This document shows positions 6,463 through 13,989 of a DNA stretch of 13,989 nucleotides, one piece after another. The notes beneath the pieces are model-generated. The model was not told the DNA's origin and did no database searches. It was given only the letters and a program-made list of their open reading frames with translations. Every line of letters begins with the position of its first letter. Positions within the stretch are counted from its first letter, which is position 1. Both the position numbers and the translations under genes were made by a program. Source of the stretch: CADCTB01 sp035494015 (lineage in GTDB: Bacteria > Actinomycetota > Acidimicrobiia > Acidimicrobiales > AC-14). The stretch covers positions 1 to 13,989 of the forward strand of contig DATJHJ010000024.1 of NCBI GenBank assembly GCA_035494015.1, given 5' to 3'.

Positions 6463-9400
6463 CTACCTGCGGTCCGAGGGTACTGCGCCCCCGCCCGGAT
6501 CGGTAACCCCCACGTCGCCGGCCAGCTCGGCGGTCAGCCGGCGGACGTGACCGGTGGCACCGGCGGCCCGGAAGAGCTCCCGGGCCGCGGCCAACCCGGC
6601 GGGGTCGGCGTCGAGGCGGGCCAGCTCCTCCCGGGCGAACGGCTCGAAGAAGCGGGCCCCGGTCCCGGCGATCACCGCGAGGGCGTCGTCGAGGTCGGCG
6701 CGCACGGCCGCGGGGTCGACCCCGGTCGTCCGCCGGACGTGGCCCCGGGCCACCAGCACCTGGGCCAGGGTCACCTGGGCCCCCTGCGCCCGCGCCACCT
6801 CGACGGCCTCGTCGGCGGCGGCGTTGGCCCCGGCCTCGTCCTGGAGCGCCAGCCGGGCCCGGGCCAGCAGGGCCAGCACCGGCGCTTCCTCGAACAGCCC
6901 GCTGCGACTGCCCCGGCCCTCGTCGAGGGCCCGCTGGCACAGGGCGGCGGCCTCGGCCGGGCGGCCCTGGGCCAGGTGGGCGACGCCGAGGGCCCGCCGG
7001 GCCAGGACCAGCCCGGTCACGTTCCCGGTGTCCTCGGCGATCTGGACCGCTTCGGCACCCCCGGTGGGGTCGATGTCCTCGCCGGCCAGCCAGGGCAGCT
7101 GGGTGAACAGCGACAGGGCCCAGATGAGGGTCTCGGACTCGTTGCGGCGCCGGGCCACCTCGATGGAGCGTTCCAGGGTGCCCATGGCCTCGGGGAGGCG
7201 CCCCATTCGAGCGAGGATGGTGGCCCGGAACTGCAAGGCCCGGGCCAGCACCCCGTGGCCGAGCACGCTGGCCCCCCTGGCTTCGTCGCCGGCGCAGACG
7301 TCGAGCACCCGCTTGGCCGCGGCCAGGCCCTCGGGCAGGGGCCCGGCGTAGCTCAGGGCGAAGCACAGGGGGATGAGCAGGGCGGCGCGCACGTCGAGGT
7401 CGTCGGTCATCTCGGCCAGAGCGGCGGCCTCCCGGCAGCAGGCCAGCCCGCCCAGGACGTCGCCGGCGAAGGCCAGGGTGGCCCCGTAGGCGATGGTCGA
7501 CATACCCCGCAGGCCCACGTCGCCCAGTCGCTCGGCCCGCTCCTTGGCCTCGTTGTGGAGCTGCGACGCCTCGTCGGGGCCGATGCCGATGCGGGCGCCG
7601 AACTGGACCAGGCGGATGCGCGCCCGCACGCCGAGGGCCAGGCTCTCCGGCGTCTCCTCGATGCCGTCGAGGAGGTCGACGGCGGCCTGGAAGCGGCGGA
7701 GGGCGTCGGCGAGGTCGCTGCGGAGGGCGTAGTTGGCCGCCCGCACGCTCCAGCGGGCCGCTTCCAGCCGGCGGTCGGCCCGCTGCCAGTGCCAGGCCAG
7801 CATGGCCGCCGTCTCGTCCAGGTGCTCGGGTTCGGAGGCGGCGAGCGCCTCGGCCACCTCGGCGTGGATGAGCTTGCGCCGGCCGGCCAGGAGCGCGCCG
7901 TAGGCCACCTCCTGGGTCACCGCCTGCCAGAACCGGTAGTCGACGGTGGTCCCGTGGCGGACCTCTTCGAGCAGCTGGGCGTCGCACAGCCCGCGCAGGG
8001 CCTCGTCCAGCTCGTCGCCATCCACCTCGGCGACCCGGGCGAGCAGGGCCCGGGGGACGGTGCGGCCGATCACCGAGGCCGTCTGCAGCAGGGTCTTCTG
8101 CCGGGCCGGAAGGCGGTCGATCCGGGCCGCGACCACCGCCTGGACGCTCGGCGGTATCCGCACCTGGTGGAGGGGGCGGGTCAGGCAGTAGGCCGTGGGC
8201 GCGCCCATCAGGGTCCCGTCCTCGAGCAGGGCTCGCACGACCTCCTCGACGAAGTACGGGTTCCCGCCCGTTCGTTCGGCGACGAACGCGGCCAGCGGGG
8301 CCAGCGACAGGTCGACCCCCAGCATCCCGCTCAGCAGCTCGCCGACGGCGTCCTCCTGGAGGGGGAGCAGGTTGAGCTGGCGGTAGAACGGCCGGCTCAT
8401 CCAGTCGGTGGTGAAGCCGACCCGGAAGTTGGTCAGGATCAGCGTCCGGCTCCCGGGCAAGGTATCGACCAGCCGCTCGAAGAAGGCGATGCTCTGCGGG
8501 TCGAACCACTGCAGATCCTCCAGCAGGAAGACGAAGAGGCCCTCGGCGCTGCGCCGGGCGGTGATGGCGCCCAGCAGCTCGAACACCCGGCGCATGCGTA
8601 CTTCGGGGGCCAGGACCGGCGGGGGATCGTCGGGGTCGGGCACCTCGATGAAGTCGAAGAACAGCGGCAGGTCGCCGGCCAGTTCCGGGTCCAGGCCCAG
8701 CACCCGGTTGCGCACCTTGGCCCGCACCTCGGCCGGCGAGTCGGCGTCGTGGATCTCGAAGTAGTTCCGGATCAGGGCGAGGACGGGCACGAAGGGGACG
8801 GCCGCCCCGTGCGACACCCCGCCGGTCCGGCGGACCACGATCCCCCGCTTGGCCACCTCGGCGCAGAACTCGTCGCACAGGCGGGTCTTGCCCACCCCGG
8901 GCTCGCCGACGATGCCCACGATCTGGGGGTGGCCGCTGTCGGCCCGGGCCAGGGCGTCCTCCAGCAGGGACATCTCCTTGTCCCGGCCGACCAGCCCGGT
9001 GCCGGCCAGGGGGCGGGCGGTCCGCAGCTGGGTGCTCACGCCGTCGAGGACGTAGACGCCGAGCGGCTCCCGCAGGCCCTTGACCGGTTGCGGCCCGAGG
9101 TCGGTGAGGCGGAACGCCCCTTCGAGGAGCCGGGCCGTGTACTCGGTCAGGTAGGCCCGGCCCGGCTCGGCCATGGCCTCCATCCGCTGGGCCAGGCCCA
9201 CGGTGGGGCCGACCGCGTCCAGGCGCAGATCCTCGCCCACTCGGCCCACGACGACCTCGCCGGAGTTGAGGCCGAGCCGGACGTGCAGGATCAGGCCCCG
9301 CGTGTGCAAGAGCTCCTCGGCGTAGCGGGGGATGGCCTCGACGAGGTAGAGGGCGGCCAGGCACGCTCGCCGAGCGTGGTCCTCCAAGGCGATGGGGGCG

Positions 9401-9822
9401 CCGAAGAGGGCCATGATCCCGTCACCCGTGAACTTGTCGACCATGCCGCCGTACCGGCGCACCCCGTCGGCCAGCAGGCGGACGAACCGGTCCATGATGC
9501 CGGCCCACTCCTCGGGGTCGAGGTCGGCCTGCATGTCCATCGAGCCCTTGATGTCCGCGAACAGGACGGTCAGGTGCTTGCGCTCGCCCTCCAGCTCGTA
9601 GTGCGGGGCGGCGGACGGCGTGACGACGGGAGGTGGCGGCGGGGGGGCGGCGGCGGGGGCGGACGGGGTGTCGGTGAGCGCGGCCCCACACTGGCCGCAG
9701 AACCGTTGGCCCGGCTCGACCGGGGAGGCGCAGGTCGGGCAGCGCCGGCCGAGCGGCGCGCCGCAGGTGGTGCAGAACCGCTGGTCGTCCCGATTCTGAG
9801 CTCCGCACGTATCGCACGTCAT
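6463..9822 (-). CDS. Class III nucleotide cyclase fused to STAND/AAA ATPase and TPR-like repeats, with N-terminal zinc ribbons
   Basis: This 1119-residue signalling protein should make a cyclic nucleotide under control of its own sensor module. Residues 1-46 carry four CxxC knuckles (two zinc ribbons), followed by a Pro/Ala linker. The cyclase domain spans about 80-262. Metal-binding Asp90 is in FADIKGS and Asp134 in DKFTGDG. Lys130 and Asp202 sit at the purine-selecting positions, and Arg213 at the transition-state arginine. Gly209 replaces the usual Asn (TVGLAQR for TVNVASR). A STAND-type NTPase follows: Walker A GEPGVGKT (306-313), Walker B FLLEDLQWFD (432-441) and ERTGGNPYFVEE (516-527). 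From about 640 to the end it is Ala/Leu-rich helical repeats like TPRs. The ATG at 9822 is set by the zinc ribbon and a strong AGGAGG site; the open frame runs on to 10137 but would cover apt. Similar multi-domain cyclases are common in actinobacteria; the ligand and product are unknown. Confidence 0.9.
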   Translation of the reverse strand: MTCDTCGAQNRDDQRFCTTCGAPLGRRCPTCASPVEPGQRFCGQCGAALTDTPSAPAAAPPPPPPVVTPSAAPHYELEGERKHLTVLFADIKGSMDMQADLDPEEWAGIMDRFVRLLADGVRRYGGMVDKFTGDGIMALFGAPIALEDHARRACLAALYLVEAIPRYAEELLHTRGLILHVRLGLNSGEVVVGRVGEDLRLDAVGPTVGLAQRMEAMAEPGRAYLTEYTARLLEGAFRLTDLGPQPVKGLREPLGVYVLDGVSTQLRTARPLAGTGLVGRDKEMSLLEDALARADSGHPQIVGIVGEPGVGKTRLCDEFCAEVAKRGIVVRRTGGVSHGAAVPFVPVLALIRNYFEIHDADSPAEVRAKVRNRVLGLDPELAGDLPLFFDFIEVPDPDDPPPVLAPEVRMRRVFELLGAITARRSAEGLFVFLLEDLQWFDPQSIAFFERLVDTLPGSRTLILTNFRVGFTTDWMSRPFYRQLNLLPLQEDAVGELLSGMLGVDLSLAPLAAFVAERTGGNPYFVEEVVRALLEDGTLMGAPTAYCLTRPLHQVRIPPSVQAVVAARIDRLPARQKTLLQTASVIGRTVPRALLARVAEVDGDELDEALRGLCDAQLLEEVRHGTTVDYRFWQAVTQEVAYGALLAGRRKLIHAEVAEALAASEPEHLDETAAMLAWHWQRADRRLEAARWSVRAANYALRSDLADALRRFQAAVDLLDGIEETPESLALGVRARIRLVQFGARIGIGPDEASQLHNEAKERAERLGDVGLRGMSTIAYGATLAFAGDVLGGLACCREAAALAEMTDDLDVRAALLIPLCFALSYAGPLPEGLAAAKRVLDVCAGDEARGASVLGHGVLARALQFRATILARMGRLPEAMGTLERSIEVARRRNESETLIWALSLFTQLPWLAGEDIDPTGGAEAVQIAEDTGNVTGLVLARRALGVAHLAQGRPAEAAALCQRALDEGRGSRSGLFEEAPVLALLARARLALQDEAGANAAADEAVEVARAQGAQVTLAQVLVARGHVRRTTGVDPAAVRADLDDALAVIAGTGARFFEPFAREELARLDADPAGLAAARELFRAAGATGHVRRLTAELAGDVGVTDPGGGAVPSDRR

Positions 9823-9828
9823 CGCTCC

Positions 9829-9836
9829 CCCCTCCT
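9829..9836 (-). promoter_or_regulatory. Strong ribosome binding site of the cyclase gene
   Basis: On the minus strand the leader reads AGGAGGGGGGAGCG directly before ATG 9822, giving an AGGAGG core about eight bases upstream of the start. It fixes the start at 9822 and excludes the upstream extension. Confidence 0.8.
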
Positions 9837-9842
9837 GGTGAC

Positions 9843-9848
9843 AGGATA
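9843..9848 (-). promoter_or_regulatory. Candidate -10 box for the cyclase operon
   Basis: On the minus strand TATCCT (TANNNT) lies 20 bases upstream of the cyclase ATG. It predicts a start of transcription near 9836 and a leader of about 14 bases carrying the AGGAGG site. It falls where the -35 contact of the divergent apt promoter would lie, so the two promoters may compete. This is a pattern-based call with no clear -35. Confidence 0.4.
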
Positions 9849-9869
9849 AGGCTCGCGGGCGCGGGCGGG

Positions 9870-9875
9870 TACCGT
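9870..9875 (+). promoter_or_regulatory. Candidate -10 box for leaderless apt-rel transcription
   Basis: TACCGT (TANNNT) ends five bases before the apt ATG at 9881, and no Shine-Dalgarno sequence is visible. With the usual six to seven bases from the -10 box, transcription would start at or next to the A of ATG, giving a leaderless message, which is common in actinobacteria. Pattern-based inference. Confidence 0.45.
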
Positions 9876-9880
9876 GGGTC

Positions 9881-10405
9881 ATGGCTGATGCGGACTGGCT
9901 CAAAGGGCGGATCCGCGACGTGCCCGACTTCCCCTCCGCCGGGATCCTCTTCCGGGATCTGACCCCGCTGCTGGGGGACGCAGAAGCCCTCCGGTTCTCG
10001 GTCGACACCCTGGCCGACACCTTCGCCGGGCGGCGGGTGGACAAGGTGGTGGGGATCGAGGCGCGGGGGTTCATCGTGGCCGCGCCCGTGGCCTTCCGGC
10101 TCGGCGCCGGGCTGGTCCCGGTGCGCAAGCCAGGCAAGCTGCCGTGGCGGACCGAGTCCGAGGCCTACGTCCTCGAGTACGGGGTGGACCGCCTGGAGAT
10201 CCACGCCGATGCCATCGACCCGGGCGACTCGGTCCTCATCATCGACGACGTCATCGCCACCGGCGGCACGGCCCGGGCCACCGCCCGGCTGGTCGAGCGC
10301 CTCGGCGGCACCGTCGCCGGCCTGGGCTTTCTCGTTGAACTGACGTTTCTTGCCGGACGCGAGAAGCTTGAGGGGTACGACGTCGTCTCGCTCGTGACCT
10401 ACTAG
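9881..10405 (+). CDS. apt: Adenine phosphoribosyltransferase
   Basis: Apt joins adenine with PRPP to form AMP and pyrophosphate in cytoplasmic purine salvage. The 174 residues match the family. Seen are the start IRDVPDFPSAGILFRDLTPLL (11-31); VVGIEARGFI (56-65); the flexible loop region PVRKPGKLPW (80-89); LEYGVDRLEIHADAI (98-112); and the PRPP-binding motif VLIIDDVIATGGTA (118-131). The loop reads KLPWRTESEAY where a more usual form is KLPG, a small change near the active site. The gene is the first of an apt-rel unit: rel starts 12 bases after the stop with a purine-rich site. It diverges from the cyclase operon across 58 bases. The message is probably leaderless. Confidence 0.97.
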   Translation: MADADWLKGRIRDVPDFPSAGILFRDLTPLLGDAEALRFSVDTLADTFAGRRVDKVVGIEARGFIVAAPVAFRLGAGLVPVRKPGKLPWRTESEAYVLEYGVDRLEIHADAIDPGDSVLIIDDVIATGGTARATARLVERLGGTVAGLGFLVELTFLAGREKLEGYDVVSLVTY

Positions 10406-10416
10406 GGAAGGAGGGG
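10405..10416 (+). promoter_or_regulatory. Ribosome binding site of relA/spoT
   Basis: The whole 12-base gap between apt and the GTG at 10418 is purine-rich (GGGAAGGAGGGGA, counting the last base of the apt stop). Several registers can pair with 16S rRNA; the AGGAGG register leaves only three bases to the start, while GGGAAGG leaves six. No better in-frame start follows, so GTG 10418 is kept. Confidence 0.7.
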
Positions 10417-10417
10417 A

Positions 10418-12628
<2,211 letters not shown>

Positions 12629-12655
12629 CAGCGCTTTCCCGCGTTTGTTCGCCAC

Positions 12656-12661
12656 TATCGT
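12656..12661 (+). promoter_or_regulatory. Candidate -10 box for leaderless hisS transcription
   Basis: TATCGT (TANNNT) ends six bases before the ATG at 12668, in the 39-base gap after rel, and no Shine-Dalgarno sequence is present. A start seven bases after the box would fall on the A of ATG. The upstream CTTTCC (12634-12639) is a poor -35 candidate. This also argues for ATG 12668 over the adjoining TTG at 12665. Confidence 0.5.
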
Positions 12662-12667
12662 GCCTTG

Positions 12668-13912
12668 ATGGCTGAGCTCCGCGCCCCGGTGGGCACCCGC
12701 GACGTGCTGCCGCCCGAGTCGGGGCGGTGGGAGCGCCTGGTGGGGTTGTTCGCGGGCGTGGTCGAGCGGGCCGGGTACGGGCTGGTGCTCAGCCCCATGT
12801 TCGAGGACGTGGCCGTGTTCGAGCGGGTGGGCGAGGGCACCGACGTCGTCCGCAAGGAGATGTACGACTTCGAGGACAAGGGCGGGCGGCGGATCGCCCT
12901 GCGGCCCGAGGGGACGGCGTCGGTCGTGCGGGCCTACGTGCAGCACCGGCCGACCCCGCCGTTCAAGGCCTGGTACGCGGCCCCCAACTTTCGCTACGAG
13001 CGGCCCCAGGCGGGCCGGTTCCGCCAGCACCACCAGCTGGGCGTGGAGGCGCTGGGCACCGACGACGCCGACCTGGACGTGGAAGTGGTCGCCCTGGCCT
13101 GGTCGGTCTGCACGGCGGTCGGGCTGTCCCGGGTGACCCTGCTGCTCAACTCCCTGGGCGACGACGTGTGCCGGCCCGCCTACCTGGACCTGCTGCGCGC
13201 CTTCCTGCGGGGAGCGGCGCTGTGCGACGAGCACGCGGGGTCCTTCGAGCAGAACCCCCTGCGGGTGCTCGACTGCAAGCGAGAGGCGTGCCGTTCTGCG
13301 ACGGCGGACGCCCCCCGCCTGGTCGACCACCTGTGCGAGCCGTGCGCGGGTCACTTCGCCCGGGTGCGAGCCGGGCTCGACCGGCTCGGGATCGGCTACC
13401 GGCTGGAACCCCGCCTGGTCCGGGGGCTCGACTACTACACCCGCACCACCTTCGAGCTGGCCGCCGAAGCGCTGGAGTCGGCCCAGAACGCGGTGGGCGG
13501 CGGCGGTCGCTACGACAAGCTGGCCGAGGCCCTCGGTGGCCCGCCGACCCCGGGGATCGGCTTCGGCCTGGGGATCGAGCGGCTGCTCCTGGCCGCCGAC
13601 GCCGAGGACGTCTTCCCGACGCCGGGGCCGAAGATCGACGTGTTCGTGATCGACACCACCGGCGGAGCCGAAGCGCTGGCCCTGACCCACGAGCTGCGGG
13701 CCGCCGGCGTCGCCGCCGACCGCTCCTTCGACGGCCGGTCCATGAAGTCCCAGTTCAAGTCGGCCGACCGCTCGGGCGCCCGCCTGGCGCTCGTCGTCGG
13801 CGAGCAGGAGGCCGCATCGGGCGCGGTGACGCTCCGGGACCTGCGGGCCGGCGGGCAGGAGACCGTCGACCGGCACGACGTCGTCGACCACGTTCGGAAG
13901 GCACTCTCATGA
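12668..13912 (+). CDS. hisS: Histidyl-tRNA synthetase
   Basis: HisRS is a class II synthetase that charges tRNA-His. The product from ATG 12668 has 414 residues, normal for the family. Seen are APVGTRDVLPPES (6-18); the motif 1 region SPMFEDVAVFERVGEGTD (42-59); LRPEGTASVVRAY (78-90); motif 2 FRYERPQAGRFRQHHQLGVE (108-127); the cysteine cluster Cys203, Cys208, Cys223 and Cys226 found in many bacterial HisRS; the HisA motif VRGLDYYTRTTFE (251-263); and motif 3 GIGFGLGIERLLL (296-308). The anticodon-binding domain is at about 322-412. Motif 2 has His121 where Phe is common. A TTG three bases upstream would add one Met; ATG is preferred. The end overlaps aspS in ATGA. Confidence 0.97.
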   Translation: MAELRAPVGTRDVLPPESGRWERLVGLFAGVVERAGYGLVLSPMFEDVAVFERVGEGTDVVRKEMYDFEDKGGRRIALRPEGTASVVRAYVQHRPTPPFKAWYAAPNFRYERPQAGRFRQHHQLGVEALGTDDADLDVEVVALAWSVCTAVGLSRVTLLLNSLGDDVCRPAYLDLLRAFLRGAALCDEHAGSFEQNPLRVLDCKREACRSATADAPRLVDHLCEPCAGHFARVRAGLDRLGIGYRLEPRLVRGLDYYTRTTFELAAEALESAQNAVGGGGRYDKLAEALGGPPTPGIGFGLGIERLLLAADAEDVFPTPGPKIDVFVIDTTGGAEALALTHELRAAGVAADRSFDGRSMKSQFKSADRSGARLALVVGEQEAASGAVTLRDLRAGGQETVDRHDVVDHVRKALS

Positions 13913-13989
13913 TGCGGACCCACATGTGCGGCGAGCTGCGGCCCGAGCACGCCGGGGCCGAGGTCACCGTGTGCGGCTGGGTGGCCAGC
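13909..13989 (+). CDS. aspS: Aspartyl-tRNA synthetase, N-terminal start (partial)
   Basis: The last 81 bases encode 27 residues, beginning MMRTHMCGELRPEHAG and reaching VTVCGWVAS, which match the start of the OB-fold anticodon-binding domain of bacterial AspRS (R.H.CG.L...H.G..V.LCGWV). The gene runs off the window edge. The first ATG (13909) overlaps the hisS stop in ATGA, suggesting translational coupling; a second ATG follows at 13912. hisS next to aspS is a common bacterial arrangement. Whether this is a discriminating AspRS or a non-discriminating AspRS (which also charges tRNA-Asn) cannot be judged from this piece. Confidence 0.9.
   Translation, partial: MMRTHMCGELRPEHAGAEVTVCGWVAS

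Noticed and set aside
6446..9364. Minus-strand frame continuous with the PycTM-like gene for about 970 further codons upstream
   Set aside because: This part overlaps the cyclase in another frame and is Arg/Gly/Pro-rich nonsense. Only the last 204 codons, from the ATG at 6445 with its ribosome site, look like protein. It is not a fusion.
6547..9849. A 1100-codon open frame on the + strand antisense to the cyclase
   Set aside because: It is a GC-bias shadow: composition is dominated by Gly, Ala, Pro, Gln, Val and His with no recognisable domain, while the opposite strand encodes zinc ribbons, a cyclase and an NTPase with intact motifs.
9823..10137. N-terminal extension of the cyclase to an upstream start at 10137
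   Set aside because: It would run through apt on the opposite strand and lacks conserved sequence. The zinc ribbon start and AGGAGG site at 9822 are convincing.

Overview
This is a very GC-rich, densely packed chromosomal window. Its core is the gene order ruvC-ruvA-ruvB-yajC-secD-secF ... apt-relA/spoT-hisS-aspS, a well-known actinobacterial housekeeping neighbourhood. GTG starts, TANNNT-type -10 boxes placed for leaderless transcription, a Thr/Pro-rich insert in SecD and long cytoplasmic tails on YajC and SecF fit a high-GC actinobacterium. Acidimicrobiia is my best guess, but it rests on general resemblance and not on a phylogenetic test.

Layout. Positions 1-1679 hold the end of ruvC, then ruvA and ruvB (Holliday junction branch migration and resolution), all on +. 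Positions 1680-1746 hold a probable -10 box and a perfect hairpin followed by a T-rich run, directly against the yajC start codon. Positions 1747-4828 hold yajC-secD-secF (accessory Sec translocase), tightly packed on +. Positions 4832-9822 hold three genes on the opposite strand, read from 9822 downward: a large class III nucleotide cyclase fused to a STAND-type ATPase and a helical repeat region; 17 bases later a small membrane protein resembling the Pycsar effector PycTM (DUF5706); and after 141 bases an MBL-fold hydrolase with all expected metal ligands. Positions 9823-9880 are a compact divergent promoter region. Positions 9881-12628 hold apt and a bifunctional (p)ppGpp synthetase/hydrolase, followed by hisS (12668-13912) and the start of aspS, all on +.

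The minus-strand trio is the most interesting part. It combines a signal-making enzyme (cyclase) under a probable sensor module (NTPase plus TPR-like repeats), a candidate cyclic-nucleotide-responsive membrane effector, and a candidate cyclic-nucleotide phosphodiesterase. This is the set of parts expected for a Pycsar-like defence or stress signalling module with its own off-switch. It sits in otherwise conserved housekeeping synteny, runs against the surrounding transcription and diverges from apt-relA. No mobile element, tRNA or repeat boundary marks it as recently acquired.

The window has no rRNA, tRNA, CRISPR array, insertion sequence or gene-free stretch over 300 bases. The largest gap is 141 bases, between the membrane protein and the hydrolase.
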